Source: Streptomyces hygroscopicus
GTDB lineage: Bacteria; Actinomycetota; Actinomycetes; Streptomycetales; Streptomycetaceae
Reading direction: 5' to 3'
Assembly (NCBI GenBank): GCA_002021875.1
Contig: CP018627.1
Coordinates: forward strand, 744,001 to 808,000
DNA length: 64,000 nt
The position numbers and the translations under genes were made by a program. Positions 16,312 through 24,054 of this stretch are shown one piece after another. Each line of letters starts with the position of its first letter. Within the stretch, counting starts at the first letter, position 1. The notes beneath the pieces were generated by a model, which searched no databases, was not told the origin of the DNA, and saw only the letters and a list, made by a program, of their open reading frames with translations.

Positions 16312-17442
16312 ATGTCCGTCGAGTTCATCGGAATGATCGGCACCCATGAGGTGTCCGAGATCCACCCGGCCCGTGGCCCCGTCGTGGACGCCGAGTACAC
16401 CCTGCGGTTCGCCCGCGCCCATGAGGACGCGGGCTTCGACCGGGTGCTGATCGGCTATGGCTCCGCCACCCCGGACGGCGCCCAGGTGGCCGCGTATGTC
16501 GCCGCGCGCACCGAGCGGCTCGGGCTGCTGGTGGCCCATCGGCCCGGCTTCGTGGCGCCCACCCTGGCCGCCCGTACGTTCGCCACCCTCGACCAGTTCT
16601 CCGGCGGGCGGGTGGCCGTGCACATCATCAGCGGCGGGCGCGACGCCGAGCAGCGGCGGGACGGCGACTATCTGGGCAAGGACGACCGTTACGCCCGCAC
16701 CGATGAGTATCTGGAGATCCTGAAGCGGGCGTGGACGGATGAGGAGCCATTCGGACACGACGGCCGCTTCTACCGCTTCGAGGACTTCCACGCCGAGGTC
16801 CGCCCCCATCAACGGCCGCGCATCCCGCTGTACTTCGGGGGCTCCTCCGAGGCGGCGTACGCCGTGGGCGGCAGGCACGCGGACACCTTCGCGCTGTGGG
16901 GCGAGCCGCTGGCCGAGACGGCGGAGCAGATCGCCTCCGTGCACCGGGCCGCCAAGGCCGCGGGCCGGACCGAGCCGCCGGGTATCAGCGTGTCCTTCCG
17001 GCCCATCCTCGGCGCGACCGAGGAACAGGCGTGGGAGCGGGCGCACCGGATCCTCGACACCATCAGGGCCCATGGTCCGGCGGGCTCCTTCACCTCCTCC
17101 CGGTGGGGGCGCGAGGCGCTCGGCTCACCCACGACCGGCGGCACCGACCCGCAGAACGTCGGTTCCCAGCGGCTGCTGGCCGCCGCCGCCCGGGGTGAGC
17201 TCCACGACCGGGCGCTGTGGACGGCGACCGCGGCCGCCACCGGGGCCGCCGGGAACTCCACGGCGCTGGTCGGCACCCCGGAGACGGTCGCGAAGGCGCT
17301 GCTGGACTACGTGGACATCGGCGTCACGACCCTGCTGATCCGCGGTTACGACCCGCTGGACGACGCCGTCGGCTACGGCCGTGAGCTGCTGCCGCTGGTC
17401 CGCCAGGAGCTGGCCCACCGGGCCGGTGGGGGCGCCGCGTAA
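16312..17442 (+). CDS. FMNH2-dependent alkanesulfonate monooxygenase-like LLM flavoprotein
   Basis: A 376-aa luciferase-like TIM-barrel protein closely resembling SsuD. Landmarks are LVAHRPGFVAPTLAARTFAT (SsuD-type strand), GRVAVHIISGGRDAEQRRDGD, HDDR-like KDDRYARTDEYLEILKRAW, and the GGSS phosphate loop in YFGGSSEAA. Such enzymes cleave C-S bonds in sulfonates or sulfones with reduced FMN supplied by a separate reductase; none is encoded next to it. GGAGAAAGG precedes the ATG. It is the last gene of the transporter operon, 43 bp after the second ATPase, giving the operon a sulfur-scavenging logic. Confidence 0.87.
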   Translation: MSVEFIGMIGTHEVSEIHPARGPVVDAEYTLRFARAHEDAGFDRVLIGYGSATPDGAQVAAYVAARTERLGLLVAHRPGFVAPTLAARTFATLDQFSGGRVAVHIISGGRDAEQRRDGDYLGKDDRYARTDEYLEILKRAWTDEEPFGHDGRFYRFEDFHAEVRPHQRPRIPLYFGGSSEAAYAVGGRHADTFALWGEPLAETAEQIASVHRAAKAAGRTEPPGISVSFRPILGATEEQAWERAHRILDTIRAHGPAGSFTSSRWGREALGSPTTGGTDPQNVGSQRLLAAAARGELHDRALWTATAAATGAAGNSTALVGTPETVAKALLDYVDIGVTTLLIRGYDPLDDAVGYGRELLPLVRQELAHRAGGGAA

Positions 17443-17552
17443 AGATCTCCTCAATCTCTCTGAACACAACTCGTGCGCCGCCCGTATCCACTGCCGGGTC
17501 GTGCTCGTCGCGGATGAGCGGATCCCGTAACCCCCCAACAGGAGGTCATGAG

Positions 17553-18770
17553 TTGAGCCATAAACGCGTACCCAAGCGAAAGATCGTGTTCGCGGGGGCC
17601 GGGGCCGCCGCCGTCGCGGCGGCCGCGATACTGCTGCCCAACGCCAACGCCTCACAGGACGACAAGACCGAGGCCGCCCAGCCCAAGAAGGTGGACGCCG
17701 CCTCGGCGGCGGACATCGCGGCGCAGCTCGCGTCACAGCTGGGCGAGGCGTTCGGCGGGGCCTACTACGACAAGGACAAGCAGCAGGTCATCGTCAATGT
17801 CGTCGGCGACAACAACAATGTGAACGTCGAGGTCAAGAGCGCCGGCGCGGTGGCCAGAAGCGTCGACAACAGCACCAAGGCGCTGCAGACCGCCGCGAAG
17901 ACGCTCAAGACCAAGGCCACCATCCCGGGCACCGCCTGGTCGGTGGACCCCAAGACCAATGAGCTGCGGGTCACGGCTGACTCCACCGTCACCGGGGCGA
18001 AGTGGGACACCCTCGAGTCCACCGTGAAATCGCTGGGCGACGGCATGGCCACCCTCAAGAAGTCCACGGGCGAGTTCAAGCCCTTCGTCGCGGGCGGCGA
18101 CGCCATCTTCGGCGGCGGCGCGCGCTGCTCGCTGGGCTTCAACGTCACCACGGACAGCGGCGCCCCGGCGTTCCTCACTGCCGGCCACTGCGGCGTCGCC
18201 GCCGAGCAGTGGTCGGACTCCCAGAACGGCGCGCCGATCGGCACCGTGCAGGACGCCACCTTCCCCGGTGACGGTGATTTCGCGCTGGTCACCTATGACG
18301 ACGCCAACACCGAGGCCCCGTCGACGGTGAACACCGGCGACCAGAACGTGGACATCGTCGGGGCCGCCGAGGCCGCGGTGGGCCAGCAGGTGCAGCGCAT
18401 GGGCAGCACCACCGGGCTCAACGACGGCTCGGTCACCGGTCTGGACGCGACGGTCAACTACCCCGAGGGCACGGTCAGCGGGCTCATCCAGACCGATGTC
18501 TGCGCGGAGCCCGGCGACAGCGGCGGCCCGCTGTTCAGCGCGGACGGCAACGCCATCGGCCTGACCTCCGGCGGCAGCGGTGACTGCACCTCCGGCGGTG
18601 AGACCTTCTTCCAGCCGGTGACCACCGCGCTGGAGGCGGTCGGTGCGCAGATCGGGGACGGCGGCGCGGCCGGAGGCGGCGGCGCGGCGGACGGCGGCGC
18701 CGATGACGGCGGGGCCGCCGGGGACGGCGCGGGCGCGGACGGCGCCGGTGGGGCTGCCGAGAACGGCTGA
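17553..18770 (+). CDS. Secreted streptogrisin-type S1 serine protease
   Basis: A 405-aa preproenzyme. The signal peptide MSHKRVPKRKIVFAGAG ends at LPNANA-S. An alpha-lytic-protease-type propeptide follows to about residue 185. The catalytic triad is H212 (TAGHCG), D242 (GDFALVTYDD) and S323 (GDSGGPLF), with disulfide cysteines in place. A roughly 45-residue Gly/Ala/Asp low-complexity tail ends the protein. The TTG start is chosen because GGAGGT lies 6 nt upstream and the family begins with this sequence; an ATG between them at 17548 opens only ATG-AGT-TGA. Monocistronic with a strong hairpin downstream. Confidence 0.9.
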   Translation: MSHKRVPKRKIVFAGAGAAAVAAAAILLPNANASQDDKTEAAQPKKVDAASAADIAAQLASQLGEAFGGAYYDKDKQQVIVNVVGDNNNVNVEVKSAGAVARSVDNSTKALQTAAKTLKTKATIPGTAWSVDPKTNELRVTADSTVTGAKWDTLESTVKSLGDGMATLKKSTGEFKPFVAGGDAIFGGGARCSLGFNVTTDSGAPAFLTAGHCGVAAEQWSDSQNGAPIGTVQDATFPGDGDFALVTYDDANTEAPSTVNTGDQNVDIVGAAEAAVGQQVQRMGSTTGLNDGSVTGLDATVNYPEGTVSGLIQTDVCAEPGDSGGPLFSADGNAIGLTSGGSGDCTSGGETFFQPVTTALEAVGAQIGDGGAAGGGGAADGGADDGGAAGDGAGADGAGGAAENG

Positions 18771-18780
18771 CCCCACGCGA

Positions 18781-18819
18781 CCCGGGGTGTCCCGCGCCGT
18801 CACCGCGGGACACCCCGGG
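18781..18819 (+). terminator. Hairpin terminator after the S1 protease
   Basis: A perfect 16-bp stem (18781-18796 with 18804-18819) with a 7-nt loop, 11 bp past the protease stop. There is no U tract, as is usual in this GC range. Confidence 0.85.
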
Positions 18820-18849
18820 AGCCACGATGGGGCCGGGCGGCCCCGGGAA

Positions 18850-18990
18850 CGGCGACAGGCCGGAGCACCGGAGCGGCGACAGGCCGGAGCGCCCCCGAAG
18901 CCACTGGCCGGGCACCCCCGGAAGCCCCGCCCACCCGGACAGCCCCAGGAGCGGCGACAGCCCGGGGACCGCAGAGCGGCGACAGGCCGG
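18850..18990. repeat. Four degenerate copies of a CGGCGACAGGCCGG repeat
   Basis: The core CGGCGACAG[GC]CCGG recurs at about 18850, 18873, 18951 and 18975, with longer shared flanks such as GCCCCCGAA after the second and fourth copies. It fills the intergenic space between the protease and the oxidoreductase genes. Spacing is irregular, so it is not a CRISPR. It may be a decayed tandem array. Confidence 0.55.
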
Positions 18991-19033
18991 AGTGCCCCCG
19001 AAAGCCCCACCCGCCCGGACGGGCCCCGGGAGC

Positions 19034-19060
19034 CACTGACGGCCGCGCGGCCGCTCAGTG
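19034..19060 (-). terminator. Hairpin at the 3' end of the oxidoreductase operon
   Basis: CACTGA and TCAGTG flank a GGCCGCGCGGCC core, a nearly perfect dyad that includes the TGA stop of the minus-strand large subunit. It would terminate the four-gene operon. Confidence 0.5.
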
Positions 19061-21157
19061 GGCGGGCAGCCCCGCGCGCACCCGTTCCAGCGTGATCGGC
19101 AGATCGCGGACCCGCACCCCTGTGGCGTGGTACACCGCGTTGGCGATCGCCGCCGCCGTGCCGACGATGCCCAGCTCTCCGACGCCCTTGCTGCCCATCG
19201 GGTTGAGTTCGTCATCGTGCTCATCGATCCAGTGCGCCTGGATGTCCCGCACATCGGCGTGGGCGGCGATGTGGTACGAGGCCAGGTCGTGGTTGGCGAA
19301 GTCGCCGAACCGCGGATCCACTTCGAGCCCTTCGTGCAGCGCCATCGAAAGCCCCATGCACATGGCGCCGCGCAGCTGTGCACCGGCCGTCCGGGGGTTG
19401 ATGATGCGTCCGGCGGCGAACATCCCCAGCAGCCGGTCGACCCGCACCTGACCGGTGACGGCGTCCACCCGCACCTCCGCGAACTCGGCGCCGTAGGCGT
19501 GGCGCGAGAACTCCCGGCGCGCCGCGACGTCCTCGGCGGTGTCCGCCCGTTCCTCCAGGCCGCCGGGCGGGATCGCGCCGACGGACTCCTCCAGCCGCTT
19601 GGCCAGCGCCCGGCACGCCTTGGACACCGCCCATCCCCAGGAGCTCGTGCCCATCGAGCCACCCGCGAACGGCGCCTGGCCGTAGGCGCTGCGGCCGATG
19701 TCGAGGGTGACCCGGTCGATCTCCACACCGAGTTCGTCCGCCGCCACCTGGGTCAGCGCGGTACGGGCCCCGGTGCCGATGTCGGCCGCGGCGATCCGTA
19801 CCGTGAACGCGCCGTCGGGCTCGACACGGGCGGTCGCGGTGGCGGGCCAGGTGATGGCGGGGTAGTTGCCCGCCGCCACTCCGGTGCCGACCAGCCAGCG
19901 CCCCTCCCGGCGGCGCCCCGGGGCGGGATCGCGGCCCCACCAGCCGAAGCGCGCCGCGCCATCCCGCAGACATGCCACCAGATTGCGGCTGCTGAAGGGC
20001 TGACCGGACTCCGGATCCACCGACGGCTCGTTGACCACCCTCAGTTCGATGGGGTCCATGCCCAGCTCCACGGCCAGTTCGTCCATCGCGCTCTCCAGCG
20101 CGAACATCCCCGGCGCCTCGCCCGGGGCCCGCATCCACGAGGGCGTCGGCACATCCAGCCGCGCCAGGCGATGGGTGGTGCGGCGGTGGCGCGCGGCGTA
20201 CATCATGCGGGTCGCGGCGACCGTCTGCTCGCAGTACGGGGTGAGCGTGGAGCTTTGCTGGAGCGCGTCGTGCCAGATGGCGGTGAGCCGGCCGTCCCGC
20301 TCGGCACCGAGGCGGACGCGCTGCAGGGTGGGCGTCCGGTACGAAACCATGGTGAACATCTGCTGTCGAGTGGCCGCCACCTTGACCGGGCGGCCCGCCG
20401 CGCGCGCGGCCAGCGCGGCGAGCACCGTGGGCGGGCGGGGGATCGCCTTGGAGCCGAAGCCTCCGCCGGTGTGGTCGGCGACGATCCGGACGGCGCCCTC
20501 GGGCAGGCCGAACAGCTCGGCCAGCCTGCCCGCCGTCATCCAGGGGCCCTGATCGCCGTTGTAGAGAGTGAGCGAGTCCCCGTCCCAGACCGCGATGGTG
20601 GCGTGCGGTTCCATCGCGCAGGTGTGCTCCGGGGGCGTGGTGTACGTGGCGTCGAGGACGACCGGCGCCGCCGCGAGGGCGGCCTCCACATCGCCGGTCT
20701 CGGTGTGCCCCGGGTAGCCGCCGTTGACCGTGTCGGGGACGACGATGCGCGGATCGCCGTCCATCAGCTCGGAGTCGTGGTCGTCCACGTCGTACTCGAT
20801 CCGCACCGCCGCCGCGGCCTGACGGGCCGTCTCGAAGGTGTCCGCCACCACGGCCGCCACGATCTGCCCCCGGTAGGCGACGTCGGCGGATTGCAGAACC
20901 GCGAGTTCGGGATCGTCGGTCGGGTGCAGCCGGGGCGCGTTGCGGCTGTCGAGCACGGCGATCACCCCGGGCAGGGTCCGGGCCGCTCCGGCGTCGACGG
21001 CGCGCACCCTGCCGCGCGGGATGGTGGACTGCACCGCCCACGCGTACAGGGCGTCCGGCACCGGGTACTCATAGGCATAGAGCGCGGTGCCGGTGACCTT
21101 CTCGCGTCCTTCGACACGGGTCACCTCCGCGCCCACGGTCCGCTGGAGCGTGGTCAT
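19055..21157 (-). CDS. Molybdopterin-binding subunit of an aldehyde/xanthine oxidoreductase (PaoC/YagR-like)
   Basis: A 700-aa catalytic subunit. TGTALYAYEYPVPDALYAW opens the Ald_Xan_dh_C domain (to about 115). Moco-binding segments include TGGGFGSK near 240, RAPGEAPGMFALESAMDELA near 345, and GGSMGTSSWGW near 520. The general-base glutamate lies in GSKGVGELG near 665. It oxidises an aldehyde or N-heterocycle by hydroxylation with water-derived oxygen. Its start overlaps the FAD-subunit stop by 4 bp. The length and the composition of its partners favour the E. coli PaoABC type over true XdhB. Confidence 0.9.
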   Translation of the reverse strand: MTTLQRTVGAEVTRVEGREKVTGTALYAYEYPVPDALYAWAVQSTIPRGRVRAVDAGAARTLPGVIAVLDSRNAPRLHPTDDPELAVLQSADVAYRGQIVAAVVADTFETARQAAAAVRIEYDVDDHDSELMDGDPRIVVPDTVNGGYPGHTETGDVEAALAAAPVVLDATYTTPPEHTCAMEPHATIAVWDGDSLTLYNGDQGPWMTAGRLAELFGLPEGAVRIVADHTGGGFGSKAIPRPPTVLAALAARAAGRPVKVAATRQQMFTMVSYRTPTLQRVRLGAERDGRLTAIWHDALQQSSTLTPYCEQTVAATRMMYAARHRRTTHRLARLDVPTPSWMRAPGEAPGMFALESAMDELAVELGMDPIELRVVNEPSVDPESGQPFSSRNLVACLRDGAARFGWWGRDPAPGRRREGRWLVGTGVAAGNYPAITWPATATARVEPDGAFTVRIAAADIGTGARTALTQVAADELGVEIDRVTLDIGRSAYGQAPFAGGSMGTSSWGWAVSKACRALAKRLEESVGAIPPGGLEERADTAEDVAARREFSRHAYGAEFAEVRVDAVTGQVRVDRLLGMFAAGRIINPRTAGAQLRGAMCMGLSMALHEGLEVDPRFGDFANHDLASYHIAAHADVRDIQAHWIDEHDDELNPMGSKGVGELGIVGTAAAIANAVYHATGVRVRDLPITLERVRAGLPAH

Positions 21158-22152
21158 CGACGCTGCCCTCCCACGAGGTCGCGCACGGCCGAGGTGATGA
21201 CATCCACGGCGAGGTCGATCTTGAACGCGTTCTGTGGCAGCGGGTGCGCCGAGGCGAACTCGGCCCGTGCCGCCTCCCGCAGGGTCTCCTCGGTCGGCTG
21301 CCGGCCGAGGAGCAGCCGCTCGGTCTCGCGGGCCCGCCAGGGGCGGGTGCCCACGCCGCCGAGCCCCAGCCGGATCTCCCGCAGTGTGCCGTCGGGGTCC
21401 GTGGCGGCCACGGCGGCCACCGACACCACCGCGAACGCGTAGGACCAGCGGTCGCGGACCTTGCGGTAGGACATGGCGGCGCCCTCGGGGGGCGGTGGCA
21501 GCTCGACACCGGTGATCAGATCACCCGGTTGCAGCACCGTCTCGCGGTCCGGTGTGTCACCGGGCAGCAGATAGAAGTCGTTCAGCGGCACCGCACGGGG
21601 GCTGCCGTTCACCCGCCGCAGATGGACGACCGCGTCGAGCGCGGCCATCGCCACCGCCATGTCCGAGGGGTGGCTCGCCACGCAGAAGTCGGAGGTGCCG
21701 AGCACGGCCAGGTCGCGGTGGAGGCCCTGGATGGCCGAACAGCCGGTTTCCGGCTGCCGCTTGTTGCAGGGTTTGGTGACGTCCTGGAAGTACACACAGC
21801 GGGTGCGCTGCAACAGATTGCCCCCGGTGGTGGCCACGGTCCGCAGTTGCCCGGAGGCCCCGGACAGCAGCGATTCGGCCAGTGCCGGGAAGCGCTCGCG
21901 GACGCCGGGGTCTCCGGCGAGCCGGCTGCCCGATACCAGCGCGCCGATGAGCACGCCGCCGTCGGGGCGGTGCTCGATGGTGTCGTACGGGAGCTGGGTG
22001 ATGTCGACGAGCATGGCGGGCTCGGTCACCCCCAGTTTCATCAGGTCCACCAGGTTGGTGCCCCCGGCCAGATACACCGTCTCGGTGGAGTCGGCCACGA
22101 GCGTGGCGGCGGCCTGGGGGTCGGTGGCGCGCTCGTAGGCGAACGGCTTCAT
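21154..22152 (-). CDS. FAD-binding subunit of the molybdenum oxidoreductase (PaoB/YagS-like)
   Basis: A 332-aa CO dehydrogenase-flavoprotein-type subunit. LAGGTNLVDLMKLGV near 30 and TTGGNLLQRTRCVYFQD near 105 are the FAD-binding motifs. The insertion with C-x-YF, PCNKR and GC (residues about 115-140) matches the extra cysteine-bearing loop that in E. coli PaoB binds a [4Fe-4S] cluster, distinguishing it from ordinary xanthine dehydrogenase FAD subunits. The start ATG 22152 overlaps the upstream Fe-S gene stop by 4 bp. Confidence 0.88.
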   Translation of the reverse strand: MKPFAYERATDPQAAATLVADSTETVYLAGGTNLVDLMKLGVTEPAMLVDITQLPYDTIEHRPDGGVLIGALVSGSRLAGDPGVRERFPALAESLLSGASGQLRTVATTGGNLLQRTRCVYFQDVTKPCNKRQPETGCSAIQGLHRDLAVLGTSDFCVASHPSDMAVAMAALDAVVHLRRVNGSPRAVPLNDFYLLPGDTPDRETVLQPGDLITGVELPPPPEGAAMSYRKVRDRWSYAFAVVSVAAVAATDPDGTLREIRLGLGGVGTRPWRARETERLLLGRQPTEETLREAARAEFASAHPLPQNAFKIDLAVDVITSAVRDLVGGQRR

Positions 22153-22775
22153 CGCGTGCCTCCCGCCGCGCCGGCGCGGGCCGGGGACCCGTCGCCGTCG
22201 GCCCCGGCGACCTCGCGGATGGCGGCCACGATGCCGGGGTAGGCCCCGCAGCGGCACAGGTTGCCGCTCATCCGCTCCCGGATCTCGTCGGCGTCCAGGT
22301 CGCCCGGCGCGCCGACCCCGGCCGCCACGTCCTCGGTGACATGGCTGGGCCAGCCGCGCGCGGCCTCGGTGAGCGCGCCGATCGCGGAACAGATCTGGCC
22401 CGGTGTGCAGTAGCCGCACTGGAAACCGTCGTGTTCCAGGAACGCCCGCTGCAGCGGGTGGAGTTCCTCCGGGGCGGCGAGCCCCGCGACGCCCTCGATG
22501 GTGGTGATGTCGCGGCCCTGGGCGGCCACGGCGAACACCAGGCAGCTGTTGACCCGCTCCCCGTCGATCAGGACGGTGCAGGCCCCGCACTGCCCGTGGT
22601 CGCACCCCTTCTTGACCCCGGTCAGTGCCAGGTGTTCGCGCAGGGCGTCCAGCAGGGTCACCCGGTGGTCGAGGGTGAGGGGGCGGTCAGCACCGTTGAT
22701 ACGCAGCGTGAGATCGCTGTGAAACGCGTGAGCTGTCACATCACTCAGCCTGGCATCGGGGTGGGCGCCCCGCAT
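22149..22775 (-). CDS. [2Fe-2S] subunit of the molybdenum oxidoreductase (PaoA/YagT-like)
   Basis: A 208-aa electron-transfer subunit. The plant-ferredoxin cluster is GCDHGQCGACTV with a fourth Cys in NSCLVFA; the second cluster has QCGYCTPGQI and LCRCGAYPGI, all eight ligands present. The ATG at 22775 is 8 nt after the NAD kinase stop with GGGGAG inside that gene's end; a GTG at 22739 is an alternative giving a more usual length. No Tat signal is visible, so unlike E. coli PaoA the complex should be cytoplasmic unless a signal is hidden by start choice. Confidence 0.87.
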   Translation of the reverse strand: MRGAHPDARLSDVTAHAFHSDLTLRINGADRPLTLDHRVTLLDALREHLALTGVKKGCDHGQCGACTVLIDGERVNSCLVFAVAAQGRDITTIEGVAGLAAPEELHPLQRAFLEHDGFQCGYCTPGQICSAIGALTEAARGWPSHVTEDVAAGVGAPGDLDADEIRERMSGNLCRCGAYPGIVAAIREVAGADGDGSPARAGAAGGTR

Positions 22776-22783
22776 CTTCGGCG

Positions 22784-23860
22784 TCACTCCCCGTGCTCGG
22801 GCTCCGGAGGCAGGGGATCGAAGGCCAGCCGCAGATGCGCCAGGTCCGGGGGGACCGGGGAGCTGGGGTGGTAGAACGGCGGGGCCGCGTCGGCGGCGGG
22901 CGAGTCGGCCAGCCGGAACCGGTCCCGCAGCCGGTGGTAGAAGCGCGTCGGCGCGAGCCGTACCAGCCGCAGCCGGTTCGGTGCCCGGTAGGCGGCCACC
23001 CAGTCGCCCGGATCCAGCACCCCGCGCAACTGCCCGTCGAGGCTGACCGCCACCTGCCCCGAGGTCGGCAGGACCCGCACGGCGACGGCCTCGTCCACCG
23101 CGGCCACCACGGTGCGGTCGAAGGCGATGTGCGGGGCGACCGGGGTGAAGACCACCGCGTCCATATGCGGGGAGACCACCGGGCCGCCGGCGGCGAAGCT
23201 GTAGGCGGTGGAGCCGGTCGGGGTGGCCACGATGATCGCGTCGGCCGAGTACGAGGCGAGCAACTGCCCGGACACATACACTCCCAGCCCGGCCTGGCGG
23301 TCGCGGGCGAGCTTTTCGAAGACCACGTCGTTGACGGCGATGACATCCAGCGGAATGCCCCAGCCGACCTCCTTGGGCCCGCGGCCGGGGCGGACCGTGG
23401 GCGGCGGCGGCACGGGGCCCCGCCCGTACCGCAGCAGCGCCTCCATGCCCTCGGGCATCTCCAGTGGCCGGGACGCCCGCAGGGTGAGCAGCATCCGCTC
23501 CTCGATCGTGGCACGGCCGTCGTGGACGGCGTCCAGCGCGTCCTCCACCTGATCGACGGTGATCTCGGTGAGGAAGCCGACCCGCCCCACGTTCACTCCC
23601 AGCGCCGCGGCCCCGTTCACGGCGGCGAGCCGGGCGCCGCGCAGAAAGGTGCCGTCGCCGCCGAAGGTGACGATCAGGTCGGGGTGGCCCGCGGCCGCGG
23701 CCTCCTGCTTGGCGCTGCGCCGGGGCTGGTCGCCACGCCAGACGTCCAGTTCGAAGCAGGAGATGCCGTGGGCAGCGGCCCATGCGCGGGCGGTGTGCGC
23801 CGCCGCGACAGCGGTGGGGCGGGCCTGGTGGACGACCATGCCGAGCCGGTTGACAGCCAT
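22784..23860 (-). CDS. nadK: NAD kinase
   Basis: A 358-aa enzyme phosphorylating NAD to NADP. The hallmark GGDGTFLRGARL near residue 58 (GGDGT with the catalytic Asp), the NDVV motif near 165, and TPTGSTAYSFAAGGPVV near 205 are intact. It is longer than the usual 290-300 aa, with a Pro-rich insert PVPPPPTVRPGRG near 145 and a C-terminal extension of about 60 residues. GGAAGGG precedes the ATG at 23860. It is the first gene of the operon with the three molybdoenzyme subunits, an unusual partnership linking NADP supply to an oxidoreductase. Probably a second, non-housekeeping paralogue. Confidence 0.86.
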   Translation of the reverse strand: MAVNRLGMVVHQARPTAVAAAHTARAWAAAHGISCFELDVWRGDQPRRSAKQEAAAAGHPDLIVTFGGDGTFLRGARLAAVNGAAALGVNVGRVGFLTEITVDQVEDALDAVHDGRATIEERMLLTLRASRPLEMPEGMEALLRYGRGPVPPPPTVRPGRGPKEVGWGIPLDVIAVNDVVFEKLARDRQAGLGVYVSGQLLASYSADAIIVATPTGSTAYSFAAGGPVVSPHMDAVVFTPVAPHIAFDRTVVAAVDEAVAVRVLPTSGQVAVSLDGQLRGVLDPGDWVAAYRAPNRLRLVRLAPTRFYHRLRDRFRLADSPAADAAPPFYHPSSPVPPDLAHLRLAFDPLPPEPEHGE

Positions 23861-24054
23861 GGCCCTTCCACCGTAGATCGGCCGGCCTCGAGGCGCCCGC
23901 CAGGCCGCCAGGCCGCCAGGCCGGCAGGCGGTCATGGCGACCGGCCGGACGTGGCGAGGCCGGGCACCCTGGAGCTGAACATCCACGCTGATCTATGGTG
24001 TTGATCGGCAGATGGCCTGCGGGGGAACCACACCGCATCCATAGGGAGCCAGGG

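Noticed and set aside
18850..18990. CRISPR-like array
   Set aside because: Repeat spacing is irregular, units are degenerate and GC-rich, and no cas gene is present.
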